This document shows, in pieces, positions 33,006 through 45,925 of a DNA stretch of 64,000 nucleotides. Both the position numbers and the translations under genes were made by a program. Numbering within the stretch: position 1 is the first letter of the stretch; each line of letters opens with the position of its first letter. The DNA comes from Cryptomeria japonica (taxonomy: Eukaryota > Streptophyta > Pinopsida > Cupressales > Cupressaceae). The notes under the pieces were generated by a model, which worked only from the letters and a program-made list of their open reading frames with translations, did not search any database and was not told where the DNA came from. The stretch lies in the NCBI RefSeq assembly GCF_030272615.1, contig NC_081415.1:597867335-597931334 (forward strand), read 5' to 3'.

Positions 33006-36000
33006 AGGCTTAGGGTACACCCTGGTGCCTAAGATTACTATCGCCCATGCTCCTTCTAGTCCTTCTTTGGATATCAAAAGTGCTGATGAAGAGGAATTCC
33101 ATGAAATCCCTTATGAATACGAGAAAGATATCTTCTTTGATGCTTACATCAATACCATCACCCTTGTAACCCCTCCCACTTCACATGAGCTACATCTTGT
33201 CCATCCTGAACTCATTGACTGGGGCCAACGAGACAAACCCACTTTAGATATATGCGCTGACGATAATGCTCTCATTGCTCTCCTGATGGTGCAAAATCTG
33301 GAAGATTGTAACAAAATCGAGTGTATCCAACTACACGAAAATGGATACTTTGGTAATCAGGACAATGCCCTTAGCCACAAAAAAGATAATAAAAGGAAAA
33401 GACATGATTCCCCAGGTGAAAACCTCCTTGAGGCACCTTTGGATGAACAAAAAATAAAAATAAAGGGCGTATCCGAAAGTGAAAACCTGGAAAAGGCACT
33501 TGACGATGAGGGACTTGACCTCCCTACCATTGGTTACCTTCCACATGACAAATCAAATTTGCTGATAGAAGAAACAGACAACATCAACATGGTCACCAAA
33601 GTCATTCCAAAAAATGTGTTCATTGCCAAGTCCCTCATAGAAAAGGAGAAACAAGATTTCATCAACTTCCTTACAGAGGTAAAAATCAATTTTGCATGGT
33701 CCTATGTTGATATGCCAGGGTTGGATCCCACCTTAGTGGTTCACAATCTCACTGTCCGTACAAATGCAAAACCTGTAAAACCAAAAATACGCAAAATGCA
33801 CCCACATATTGCACTCTTGGTCAAAGTGGAACTCCAAAAGATGTTAGATGCAGAATTAATCAAACCAATAGATTACGTTGAATGGGTTTCCAACGTTGTA
33901 CCTGTTGGCAAACCTGCTGGGGGCATCCGCATCTGCACAGATTTACAAGATTTAAATAGAGCTTGTCCTAAAGACAATTTCCTACTCCCAAATATAGATA
34001 TGATTATGGACCTTATAGTAGGGCATGAGATGTTGTCACTTATGGACAGATTTTTCAGGATATAACCAAATCAGGATTGCAGACAAGGATCAACATAAAA
34101 CTGCATTCACAACACCATGGGGGACTTTTTGTTATCGGGTCATGCCTTTTAGCCTAAAAAATGCGGGAGCTACATATCAATGCGCCATGACGACAATTTT
34201 TCATGACCTCTTACACAAAATTATGAAGGACTATGTGGATGATCTGCTAGGCAAATCTAAGACAAGGCAAGAACACATTCCCATTCTAAAGCAGGTCTTT
34301 GAAAGATTAGAAAAATACAAACTATGCCTGAATCCCAAAAAGTGTGTGTTTGGAGTCACATCGGGAAAATTATTAGGATTCATTGTTTCCCGCAGAGGCA
34401 TTGGGGTCGACCCACCAAAAGTAAAAGCTATAATGGAAATGCCTCCACCAAAAACTCTCAGACAACTACGCAGTCTCCAAGGGAAACTCCAATCTGTTAG
34501 ATGCTTTATTTCACAACTAGTAGATAAATGCCATCCATTCGCACATCTCCTATGCAAGGACACGAAATTCAAATGGGACTGCTTATGCCAAAAGGCCTTT
34601 GAGAAACTGAAAGAATATCTAGCATCACCTCTAGTGTTGATGCCTCCTACTCCTGGAAAACCCCTTATTTTGTATATATGTGCTACTGTAGTGGTATTGG
34701 GGGCATTATTGGCACAGACAGATGACCAAGGGAAGGAACATGCCATTTACTACATCAGTCAAACACTGGTATGATATGAACTCAATTATACCCCCATTGA
34801 AAGAGCATGTTTGGCATTAGTGTTCAACAAACAGAAACTATGTCACTATATGCTAAACAACAAGACAAAACTAATTGCTAAAATTGATCCACTTAAATAT
34901 CTCCTGTCAAAAGCTGCTCTCACTGGTAGAACCACCAAATAGGTCATGCTCCTAAGTGAGTTTGACATCAAATATGTGGACAGAAAGGCAATCAAGGGAC
35001 AAGTCATTACAGATCAGTTGGCTGAAGCTCCGCTTCTAGGTGACCATCCTCTTCTCACAAAATTACCAGATGAGTTCATTATGACTATTTCCACATTCTC
35101 CACATGGCAATTATACTTTGATGGCTCTTGCACCCAAAATGGATCAGAGGCAGGAATATTATTGGTCACACCTCAAGGAGATGGCATCCCCAAATCATAC
35201 AAGATAGCTTTTGCATGTACCAACAACATAGCAGAATATGAGGCACACATCACAGGTTTGCACCTAGCTATCCACTGGAAAATAAAAGAGTTACAAGTCT
35301 ATGGCGATTCCCAGCTTGTCATAAAACAAGTCAATGATGAGTACCAGACAAAAGATGATAAACTCCTTCCCTACTATACCATGGTTGAAGATCTTAAGCA
35401 ACATTTCATGACAATCAAGTTTGATCAAATCCCACGAAGAAACAACAAGGCTGCAGATGCAATAGCCACCATTGGCTCCCTCCTTCAAATGCCAACACAT
35501 AGTCAGAAGTGCAAATTTTTGGTTGAGCAACTGTTTATACTAGCATATGACCTACCAGAGTTTGAAATGGTGTGTGTTCTCGTTGGTCCCGAGTCCCCTT
35601 GGTACCAAGAAACCTTCGCTTTCCTCAAAGACAATACCATTCCCCCACATCTAACTAAAACCCAACAACAAACCTTCATCCGCCGATGTGCTCGTTACAC
35701 CATTCTTGGAGATACCCTATTCAGAAGGAATTTTGATGGTTCCCTTCTAAGGTGTTTAGATAAACAAGAGGCAGAATGGGCATTACGTGAAGTACTCGAG
35801 GGTATTTGTGGGGCACACTCAAGTGGACTCACATTGGCTAAAAAACTTTTGAGAACAGGATACTATTGGCCTAAAATGGAAGTAGATGCATATAACTATG
35901 TGAAGAAATGCATCCCTTGCCAGCAACATGGCGACAAAATTCATGCATCGTCACAAGAATTACAGCCATTTATTACACCATGGCCCTTCTCACAGTGGGG

Positions 36001-36856
36001 GCTCGATCTCATTGGGAAAATTCACCCTCCATCTTCCAATGGACATAAATTCATTATAATCGCCATCGAGTATTTCACCAAGTGGGTAGAGGCTATTCCC
36101 CTTACTTTTACCACTGGTAAGCAGATATCCAAATTCATCTTGAATTACCTGATATGCTGATATGGCATTCCAAAAGTTATTATCACAGATAATGGCAAAC
36201 AATTAGAAAACCGGAATGTCAAAGAACTCTGCCAAAAATTCAACATCCAACATCGCTTCTCCACCCCATATTATCTCCAAGGCAACGACCAAGCTGAGGC
36301 TTCTAATAAAACCCTAATCAAAATCCTCAAAAAGATAGTCAATAAAGATGGCCATGATTGGCATCTCCAACTCCATCCTACTTTGTGGGACTACCGCACC
36401 TCCATCTGCACCCCCACATGTGTCACTCCTTATTCCCTCGTATTTGGTTCTGAAGCCATCCTTCTCCTTGAGATTGAGATACCCTCTCTAAGGGTATCGC
36501 TGCAAAATATCTTATTAGATGAGGAATACATAATTGTCCACTTACAAGAGCTAGAATTGTTAGATGAAAGGTGCCTCAAGGCCTTGAATCATCTCTGGGT
36601 ATATCAGAACCACTTGCATATGAGTTATCACAAAAGAGTCAGAACCCAGGAACTCCAAGTTGGTGATCTTGTCCTCATGGAGAATCAAAAAAATCTACAA
36701 GAAAGAGAAAAGAAAGGCAAGTTCAAGCCTAATTGGCTTGGACCATATGTAATCACAACAAAATATGGATCAGGAGCTTATCAGTTGGATACTCCTGAAG
36801 GCGATCCTTTGGAGGATCCAATGAATATATTGCACCTCAAAAGATTTTATGCCTAG
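32917..36856 (+). pseudogene. Tat-A pol: G-patch, RT, dual RNase H, integrase
   Basis: A G-patch-like segment (KMGYKGQN to NRGLGY) opens the frame. RT follows with VPVGKPAGGIRICTDLQDLN and, after a frameshift near 34050, FSGYNQIRI, FSLKNAGATYQ and the catalytic YVDDLL. The first RNase H is degenerate with TGA at 34772. The second RNase H shows LYFDGSCTQNGSEAG, AEYEAH and YGDSQLVIK, which marks the Tat lineage. Integrase has the zinc-binding end CIPCQQHG and the core WGLDLIGKI, ITDNG and QAEASNK, ending with GDLVLMENQKN and LHLKRFYA at 36856. Further stops are at 34943 and 36158. Frame 34025-36856 is otherwise continuous. Confidence 0.9.
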
Positions 36857-38399
36857 TCCTCAGAAAGTCTTAAATTGTCAAAAAATCATTACTTTGGTGA
36901 AAACCTGGCAAACAGGTGCCTTGTGACACAAAAAAAATAAAAATAAAAATTCGTCCACTAGTGAAAACCACTTTGTGGCGCTATGGACAAGTACCTTGGC
37001 GAAAACCTCTATGCAGACGCTAAGGTAAGTAACCGGATCCACTGTCTATCTGATCGACACTGCAAATCCCCCCCATCTAGTCCTCCCATTCACAACATTC
37101 CTTCTCTTCTGCCTTCTAATAAAACATGCGTATGATGATGAGTCTTCACCTGAATCAAGAACAAGGAATGTCCCATTAAAATGAGCTTCTATGCCTGTCT
37201 GTACGCTTCAAGAAGTCTTGAGAAACAATCCCAAGTCCGCAGGTCACTTTCCAAAACCATAAAAATCACTTGTCTAAATCCATAAGTCGACTTTGCCCTA
37301 GGGATGATTCCTTCCCTCACCTGGCAACCTAATCACCCATCCCAGTCCTACTCTTGGCAAGAGGTATCATTTGGTCATGGAAGAATTGATTGGTTAGATT
37401 TTGTTGGATCTTTTCATTTAGACTTGCATCTTTTTCCCTAAGACTGCAACTATCTACGACTGCCTAGGTTTACCATATCCAGGTATGTTACAATAGGCGC
37501 ATACTGGGGCATATTTTCATAGCACGATATGTTTTGGATCTCTCTTGTATAAACCAATGATCTGGTACTAGTGTTTATCAACACTTACCTTCTCATGTAC
37601 AAGAGGTATTGATGTGTTTGAGGGTTTCCTTGCATGAACCCACAACTTTGTATTAGTGTTTCTTAACACTTGCATTGTTGTGTGCAAGAAATTTCTATTT
37701 GTCTAAAGAGTCAGTCCATGCCTTGGGTTTCTCATAGCACCCTGATTTCTATAATCAGTGGTGCAAGTCACTCAGGGCAATATTAAACTAGGTTGGCTCT
37801 CCACATTTGTTGTGCACAAAATCTCACCATCATTCCATCAAATTCTAAACTCAATAATCCCATGGAGTTCTCAATTTCCCCCACTCCCCATCTATTCCAT
37901 ATTCTTCTATCTAAGATCATTGTGCTATTATTGGCATGTTCCCTCTTTTTATTGAATCATTCAGATCAGGTTGAGTGCATTTCTTAGACAGTCATATTTT
38001 CCACAAAACACTTACCATATAAGATTGCATCACATAAATAAAAGATACACTCATCCATATAGCATTACATTTAGACTAAATCATAAATCATTTGAACATG
38101 TGTATTTATACATAAAGCATAAAAATCACTCATCCTACATCCAAAAACTATGTCAGCAACACATCATAAACATACATATATAAGCATCCACTCTGCATCA
38201 CAAAATAGGTCAGCATAGCACATCCATGATTACATCCATATATGACATCATAAGAAAAACAAAAATAATCCATCACAATAAATGCTACACATTATCTGCC
38301 ACCAATCAATTCATGTATATATATATATATAAAGAGAAAAATGTGTTTGTCATGATACAATGATCGCCCCGAAGGGTCAAAATATAATACACAAGCAAT
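36857..38399. other. Tat-A post-pol non-coding region with small hairpin repeats
   Basis: Three related words GTGAAAACC or GCGAAAACC occur at about 36897, 36962 and 36999; the first two are followed by a small hairpin (CCTG...CAGG, CCAC-TTT-GTGG). Near 37569 and 37655 are two stem-loops with the same stem AGTGTT/AACACT but different loops. A TA microsatellite is at 38316-38330. No gene. Confidence 0.55.
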
Positions 38400-38651
38400 A
38401 CAAGGAGCTAGCTCTCCCCTCCTGTCTCTCCACCCCCCTCTGCTATACCACCCCACCCGATCCTCTTGCTCCTCCTGCTCCCCCTGCTGGTGGTTGAAAA
38501 CCCACTGACCCCCTATCTACTGACTCTGACTTAGCCGCTAACTCTGGGTCCTATGAGACCGCACACTCTTAGTGTACGAGGCTGCTCGCTGTCCTATAGG
38601 TACTACTCTGTGATATAAACCCCTGTAATACTGTGCCTCTCGAGCTGACCC

Positions 38652-39915
38652 TATAAATCGGAAAATTGAACCCTAGGTGTTCTCCCCCACTCCAAGGAGA
38701 AAAGGGGGTCACTAGGATTGACGGTTTTCACTTAGGAGGGACTTTACATTCAAAAGAGGGGTTGAAACCCACAAGATCCAATCCCACACAATGCAGGATT
38801 GGATTCTAAATGAGTTTCAAGGGTTGAGACATCAAGGATACCCTGTTTTGTAAAGAATGTAGATAGAAGATTGAACTAGGAATGTATGTAGAAGCAAGAA
38901 AGATTCGCTTATAAACAGAGATAGGGATACAGGATGAAGCTACGGACCTGGAATTAGCAGTAAAATGTCGAGATCATACTGTTCTGCAAATTCGGGTGAA
39001 AGTTGACAGGAGGATGGCGCCCGGCGTGCACACGGTCCTCCGAAAAATCCACGAAATGAAGGGGGATCTGTTCGTCTCTGCACAAGGGTTCCAGATCTTC
39101 AATTACGGCCACGTTCCTGCAACCTACACATAGAAAAGAGAGGACGATTGGGGGGTTAAGGATTAGGGGTTTTCCTTTAGGTCAAACCCCAATTTTGGAA
39201 TTAACCAAGAAATGAGAATGCTGTAAATGTAAATGTTTGTAATGTAAACAAGTACTGATACCTTGTTGTAAGAATGTTTTTATTCTTACATGTGAAGGTG
39301 TAAATGTTGTTGTATGTTGTATGTGGTATGTGATCTCCTCTTCAATGGTTGAATCCTTGTCTTGAATGCAACACTTAGCCTTGAATGGAGACTTAGAATG
39401 ATCAATTGCTTGAAGGAATGCTTGAATGCTTGAATGCTTGAATGTTTGAATATCGCTTTCGCCTCTTGCTTGCATATATTTTCCTCTTTTTTTCTTGCCT
39501 CCCCAAATGGGAGGGGAAATGTAGTTTATATACTTGTCAATTAGGGCTGATAGACTGATTTTTCCGACCTTGGGCCGACCAGGAAATAATATTTTCCAAT
39601 TTGCAAACTTAAAGACCCAAAGCCCCATAAGAGACCGGGCCCAAAATAGGGCCAGGGACCAGGGCGCTGGGCACCATGGTCCTGGGGGACTAGGGCACTG
39701 GGTGCCCTAGTCCTGAAGGACCAGGGCACTGGGCGCCATGTTCCCACCTCCAGGGACAGCAGGGTGCAAGGAGGATCAGGCCAGGGTGCTGAAAAATGAA
39801 GTTTTTGATGTCATAAGCAAGTTTCGGGGTCTCCATTCAGGTTCAGTGTTGCGTCGCCATCATGAAGACCCAAATGCAGTCAAAATTGCAAGTGTCACAA
39901 TTTTAGGATGCTACA
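38652..39915 (-). repeat. Tat-C 3' LTR (left copy)
   Basis: Begins TATAAATCGGAAAATTGAAC (first bases mutated relative to TGTAAAGCAG in the right copy) and ends GGATGCTACA. It contains three 27-bp hairpins with a 31-bp period (39656-39744). TTTATA at 39525-39530 is the minus-strand TATA box. Confidence 0.9.
39656..39744. repeat. Three GC-rich hairpins in Tat-C left LTR
   Basis: Units at 39656-39682, 39687-39713 and 39718-39744. The middle unit has perfect 11-bp arms GGACTAGGGCA and TGCCCTAGTCC around CTGGG. All share the GGGC(G/A)CTGGGC core. Confidence 0.85.
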
Positions 39916-39930
39916 TTTAGCCCCCACTTT
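39916..39930 (-). other. Tat-C polypurine tract
   Basis: AAAGTGGGGGCTAAA on the minus strand directly before the 3' LTR; identical to the Tat-B tract at 50472-50486. Confidence 0.85.
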
Positions 39931-40704
39931 AGCGGGAGTATAAGCGTACGCCCATACTTTCGGTAAAGTACAAGGAAACAACATTGAAAATCTTTCACCA
40001 CGTCAAGAAGGCAAGATATACCAAGCCCCCAGTGGACTAAGGATCTTACAACTTCGATTGACAAAGTAAAAGGGAAGATCATGAGGGAGAACCATGACTG
40101 TCAGTAGTAAGGTTCCCTCACTATGAGTCATGCAAGAAAGATATCAAACATTTTCAAGGCAAAGCTAAATTTGTCAAGAAATTTTCAAGTATCTTGAAGA
40201 GATATGAACGGGGTGTATGCCCCCCTACATTAAAGCGATCGCACACGCCTCATCGGGGGTGATTGCTTTAAGGTAGTGATACATATAGGAAATGAGAAGG
40301 AAAGGAGCACGTTATCACAAGGATTTAGCCCCCAAGTGTGAGATAAGCCCAAGGATAATAGACACAAAACACAAAGCACAAGGTGACTTCGCTTTCCTTG
40401 GGGTCAGTATGCTGTATGATAATTCATGTATATCATATGTATGTATGCATAATTGTTCTTCATTCCCCAATCAAGGAAGGTCACCTAGAAGAAGGGAACA
40501 CATGTGTCTTTTGACTCAACATGAGAGAGACCAAAAGAGATCTCAATGTTTTGCATCGTCCTCAAGTAGACAACACTAAGGACAACAAATAGAAGAATGA
40601 AAATAACACATAGAAGAAGTAACAAAAGAGAGGAGGAAAGAGTCTGCTATGCTAATGAACTAGTCTAGCACGCCATCTACCCCCTGATCTTGCTGATCAA
40701 TGTT

Positions 40705-43470
40705 TTAGGAAGGTAGGGAACACGCTAGAGGAGGAACATCTAACACAACAAATGGAGCTATCACAAGGTCCAAACAAGGGCTATGTTCATGTTCCAAGCC
40801 ACGTTGTTCTTGTCTAGGAGCTAGGATAAGTGCTTTAGAAAATTCGTTAGATAAATGGTTATCAACATCAACATATTCATATTCACTATCAGAATGAAAA
40901 GAAGTAACATTTTCATCATGAATAACATTTTCATCTATATCATCATCAAGATTTATAAAAATAGGATCTTTAACTCGCACAGGATCAAGACCATCATGCA
41001 TCTTATGTTTAGGAGATTTTGGCTCAATTTCTGGTTGAGGAGAAAATGAAATAATGCTAGCTGAAGGTGTTTTTGGGGATTGCAAAGTTTGAGAAGCAGC
41101 TGCCTGAGCTCTAAGATGACGCTTTTGTCGGCGTTCACGTGCAGAACGATTTCATCTAGTCTTAGTAGGAAGTTGAGAAGATTGAGGAGGAGGAATGTTC
41201 TCATCCTTATCACTTGGGTGTTTAGGTTGTGGTCTCTTAGGTTGGATAATAGGAGAAGAAGAAGGTCTCTTCTCTCTATAAAAAGAAGGAGGAGGAACTG
41301 CTCCATATAAAGGAAGAATATTTGGTTTAGGGAGGAGACCAAGTCCATCATGACGAGGAGGTATAGGTATTCTTTTAGGAAGTTTATTAGACATAGACAT
41401 AGTCACATCCATAGGGATGGGTTGGGAATCTTCTTGAGGAAAGACATTAGTTTTATCTTTCAAAGGAAGAACTTCCTTCTCAAGAATGATAGGAATATCA
41501 AGTTTGGGTGTTCTAGGTTCACTTAGAGATAGGATCATATCTTTTTTCCACTTTTGATAAGATTTGAAAAGATGATCACTTCGCGGTGGAAGAGATTGGA
41601 ATTGTTTAGGCCAAAAGTAATCAATAGGAATACTAGAAGTTCTTTCAGCTGGTTTAAAGAGAGTATGATTGACAGTAACAACTTCACCATTATGGAGAAA
41701 TTTCAAAACACTTGTGAATAGTAGAAGCAATAGCTTTCATGGAAGACAGCCAAGGATAGCCTAGCTTCACACGAAATTGTTCGGATGATGGAATAATAGC
41801 AAAGCTCACATCAAGGGATTTGTTATGGACCTCAATAGGTAATGTAATAGAACCAATTGCAGGAGAAGAAAATGCATCCAATAATTTCACAACCACATTT
41901 TTTTTGTCATAGATCACTTTATTCAATTGCAAAGTAAAAAGAAATTCTTCAGTAATGATATTAACCATGCAAGAAGTATCAATAAGCACTCCACGGCAAG
42001 GTGTATTCTTGACTTTTGCAACTATGTATAAAGGACCATCAGGTGCCCTGATAGTTTCACTAGAATCAAATGTGATGGAAGGTTCTTTAGGGATTTTCTG
42101 CTGCTCTACAAAGTTAATCACATTCGGAGTCATAGACACAAGATCATCAGGTGAGACAGAGGAATCATTAGGATCAATCACATTAGAGGTATGAGAAGGT
42201 AACGGATCAGTAAAAATCTAAAGATTTTGGTTAGGGGGAGCTACAGATGTATTGCCTTTATCATTCACACCAGAAACAGAGATAGTATTATTATCAATCA
42301 AATCTTGAATTTTACCCTTTAAGGCAAAACATTTTTCAGTATCATGCCCAAGTTGGCGATCAAATTACCAAAAAGATTTGTTATCAAAATAGGGTGAATT
42401 AATCTTTGTAGGATCTATTTGCCTTATAGGAGGAAGAGTAAGCACATGTTGTTCCAATAACTTATTCATAATACTATGCAATGATTCACTCAAAGGAGTA
42501 AACTTTCTTTCTTTCTTGAAAAACTTAGAAATAGGAGGCACACCTGATGCTACATTCACATTGTTGTTGATGATGTTTTCATTGAATTTAATGGACTCTC
42601 TGCTCGGTTTAAACTTCCCAAATGGTTGTTGACTACTATCACCCTTATCACTCGGAGCCATAGGATTTGCTTGTTCGATTTGACTCATAGTCAGTTGATA
42701 ATTGTGAAGAGTTGCACACAACTGTTGGAAAGAAGTAAACTCCGAAAACAGAAGTTTTTCTCTAATATCTTAGTCATAGGAGATGATTGGAAAGGAGGAA
42801 CACTACAAGGAGGAATGAAATGGTTAAATGAATTGCCCCCTTGCGCCAGGTTCATTTGTGGAGATGTAATAGGGACACTCATTGAAGGAATGAATGAAGA
42901 AGTCAGATTGAATGAAGGAAGAGGGTTAATTGAAGAAGAAGGATTTCCCCCATGATTGGTGATCATAGATGGAATGTCTTGTATTGAAGTAGTCATTATG
43001 TTTGATGTGAAAGTAGGTATACTAGTAATAGAAGTTGTCAAAGGAGTAGAATGATTGACTTGTGTAGGAGGTTGTGTATAACCCAAAGTTTCGGCACAAC
43101 TCTTCATAGGCATCACATTTGAATCCACAATGTGTGCAATACCACGCAAAATGTCTATTCCATTCTTGTCACTTTCAAGCATACGTTTTAGACCCTCAAT
43201 TAAAGGAAGAGCTTGACTATCAGGGTATTCTTGAGACATCCATTGTCGAAAATCATCAAATTGGTTATCCAATTTCGAAAGTTGTTCTTCAGAAACCTCA
43301 TGGAGAGCTTCTTCATCATTAGGTGGATTAGAGGAATTATCCGTGTCCTTGTTAAAAAGGCCATTCAAATAAGGATCCATCTCCTCAGTAATTAAACCTT
43401 GGAAAGACTTAATTCTAAGGCTTCGTCTAACGGGAATAGTGTAAGTAGGGCTTATTGTTGTAAAACTCAT
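40705..43470 (-). pseudogene. Tat-C partial gag and protease with unknown C-terminal extension
   Basis: Starts MSFTTISPTYTIPVRRS (43470). The N-terminal part is Ser/Thr/Pro-rich. Near 42770 a frameshift leads to FSEFTSFQQLCATLHNYQLT, then KFTPLSESLHSIMNKLL and GHDTEKCFALKGKIQDLID (about 42330), typical of the end of Tat gag. The central Gag core seen in Tat-A (AWFSSLP region) is not found, so it seems deleted. A retropepsin domain follows (42181-41690) with GVLIDTSCMVN, where the expected DTG/DSG is DTS, and RVKLGYPWLSS. After another frameshift a proline-rich, acidic extension runs to 40705 with one TGA at 41150. No RT motif is found anywhere. Confidence 0.75.
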
Positions 43471-43570
43471 GCACTAGGGAGAGAGAGAAAATTTTGAATT
43501 TAGAGGTAGCAAATTTTAGTAAAATCAGCCAATCTCCTAGATTTAAGCTGTTAAATACAATCAGGACAAT

Positions 43571-44345
43571 CTCTCGAAATTTCAGAAAAAATGTCCGGGA
43601 CCGTGGCGAACGGAGTGCACACGGTCCTCGCAACTTTTTTCAAAATTTTCAGGGATGAAAGTTATGATGATTTTAAAGCTAACCTGAAAAAATTGAGTGA
43701 TTTTACGATCTGTAGATAGGCCAAATTAAAGTTGCAATCTCAAAATTGAACCCTACCAAGATTGTTGAAAAATGCAAAATATGAATTTTGAAAAAGAGAG
43801 GGAAACTGAAATTTTGAATTTTATGATTTTATAAGGAATACTAAAAGCAATGCAGGTTTTGAAATTTAAAAATTGACTCAATTTCACGCAAAATTCAATT
43901 TTGAAAGTGGAAATCAAGGTTGTTGTAATTAAACATCTAATTTCAAAAGTCACAAATTGCAAAAATTTGAATAAAGCATTGAAATTTCAAATGAATGCCA
44001 ACATACTTTTCAGATTTAGGATAGTAAGAAACACAATTTTGACATGAATTTAATTTTCAACAATTTTTGAATGATTAGAAGCCTTAATCCAAGCAATCCC
44101 TAGATCATCTTTGACTTTATTTTTGAAAGTGTTAGAATTGATGAAATCAGCCAAAATTCTGGATTTTAGCAGAAAAATACAGTAAGATCTAACTCCCGAA
44201 ATTTTGGAAAAAATGTTGGGGACAATGGCGCCCGGGCTGCACACGGTCCTCGCAACTTTTTTCCAAATTTTCAGGGATGAGAGATATTATGATTTTGTTG
44301 CGGAATCCAAAGTTACAGCCGATTTGGAAGTGTTTTGATCAGTGA
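43571..44345. repeat. Two divergent copies of a ~150-bp module in the Tat-C leader
   Basis: Copies at about 43571-43720 and 44188-44345 share an AAATTT...AAAAATGT block, a GGGAC...CACACGGTCCTCGCAAC hairpin-like centre, and CAAATTTTCAGGGATGA with ATGATTTT. In the first copy the arms GGACCGTG and CACGGTCC are perfect. The same module occurs once in each Tat-B LTR. Confidence 0.75.
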
Positions 44346-44634
44346 AATCATTAGTCAAAAGCTAAATCAAGAGGGTTTTAAAAATTAGGGTTTTAACACT
44401 CAACCACTTAATTTTCAAAATTAAAGCACAGATATGATTTGACAATTTGCAATAGAAGGGTAGATCTGAAACAAGCATTAACGATTAAACATTTCACAAG
44501 CTCAATTACTAAAAAGAAAATTTTAGGGTTTTTATGCAATTAACCTCTAAAATTTGCAAAAGATCAAACATGCAAATGTAATTAAGGAAGCAAATTTTCT
44601 CAGATCTAACCATGAAAAATCAGAATTAGGATGT

Positions 44635-44651
44635 TCACGTCGGGTTCACCA
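44635..44651 (-). other. Tat-C primer-binding site
   Basis: TGGTGAACCCGACGTGA on the minus strand, three bases inside the right LTR. It is the same as in Tat-B. The complementary tRNA would end TCACGTCGGGTTCACCA; Ogre-type elements are reported to use tRNA-Arg, but I could not confirm this one. Confidence 0.82.
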
Positions 44652-44654
44652 AAA

Positions 44655-45925
44655 TGTAAAGCAGAAAATCGAACCCTAGGTGTTCTCCCCCACTCCAAGG
44701 AGAAAAGGGGGTCACTAGGATTGACGGTTTTCACTTAGGAGGGACTTTACATTCAAAAGAGGGGTTGAAACCCATAAGATCCAATCCCACACAATGCAGG
44801 ATTGGATTCTAAATGAGTTTCAAGGGTTGAGACATCAAGGATACCCTCTTTTGTAAAGAATGTAGATAGAAGATTGAACTAGGAATGCATGTAGAAGCAA
44901 GAAAGATTCGCTTATAAATAGAGATAGGGATACAGGATGAAGCTGCGGACCTGGAATTAGCAGTAAAATGTCAAGATGATACTGTTCTGCAAATTCGGGC
45001 GAAATTTGACGGGACGATGGCACCCGGCGTGCACACGGTCCTCCGAAAAATCCGCGAAACGAATTGGGATCTGTTCGTCTCTGCACAAGGGTTCCAGATC
45101 TTTAATTATAGTCGCATACCTACAACCTACACACAGAAAAGAGAGGACGATTGGGGGGTTAGGGATTAGGGCTTTGCCTTTAGGTCAAACCCCAATTTTG
45201 GAATTAACCAAGAAATGAGAATGCTGTAAATGTAAATGTTTGTAATGTAAACAAGTACTGATACCTTGTTGTAAGAATGTTTGTATTCTTACATGCGAAG
45301 GTGTAAATGTTGTTGTATGTTGTATGTTGTATGTGGTATGTGATCTCCTCTTCAATGGTTGAATCCTTGTCTTGAATGCAACACTTAGCCTTGAATGGAG
45401 ACTTAGAATGATCAATTGCTTGAAGGAATGCTTGAATGCTTGAATGCTTGAATGTTTGAATATCACTTCCGCCTCTTGCTTGCATATATTTTCCTCTTTT
45501 TTTCTTACCTCCCCAAATGGGAGGGGAAATGTAGTTTATATGCTTGTCAATTAGGGCTGATAGACTGATTTTTCTGACCTTGGGCCGACCAGGAAACAAT
45601 ATTTTCCAATTTGCAAACTTAAAGACCCGAAGCCCCAGAAGAGACTGGGCCCAAAATAGGGCCAGGGACCAGGGTGTTGGGCACCATGGTCCTGGGGGAC
45701 TAGGGCACTGGGCGCCCTAGTCCTGAAGGACCAGGGCGCTGGGCGCCATGGTCCCACCTCCAGGGACAGCAGGGTGCAAGGAGGATCAGGCCAGGGTGCT
45801 GAAAAATGCAGTTTGTGATGTCATAAGCAAGTTTCGGGGTCTCCATTCAGGTTCAGTGTTGCGTCGCCATCATGAAGAGCCAAATGCAGTTGAAATTGCA
45901 AGTGTCACAATTTTAGGATGCTACA
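44655..45925 (-). repeat. Tat-C 5' LTR (right copy)
   Basis: Begins TGTAAAGCAGAAAATCG and ends GGATGCTACA (plus-strand reading). It has three hairpins at 45666-45692, 45697-45723 and 45728-45754. TTTATA at 45535-45540 is the minus-strand TATA box expected to drive the element. Confidence 0.9.
45666..45754. repeat. Three GC-rich hairpins in Tat-C right LTR
   Basis: Same three 27-bp units with 31-bp spacing as in the left LTR. The middle unit has arms GGACTAGGGC and GCCCTAGTCC. Confidence 0.85.

Larger units (their letters stand above)
38652..45925 (-). mobile_element. Tat-C: non-autonomous gypsy element (gag/protease only)
   Basis: LTRs are 38652-39915 and 44655-45925; the 7-bp length difference is one extra TTGTATG unit in the right copy. 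Flanks GACCC (38647-38651) and GACCT (45926-45930) are a target duplication with one mismatch. Primer-binding site and polypurine tract show minus orientation. The 4.7-kb interior has partial gag and protease but no RT, RNase H or integrase. The primer-binding site, polypurine tract and the GCTACA LTR end are the same as in Tat-B, so its mobility was probably supplied by a Tat-B-like element. It is inserted in the antisense PMD gene of Tat-A. Confidence 0.9.
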
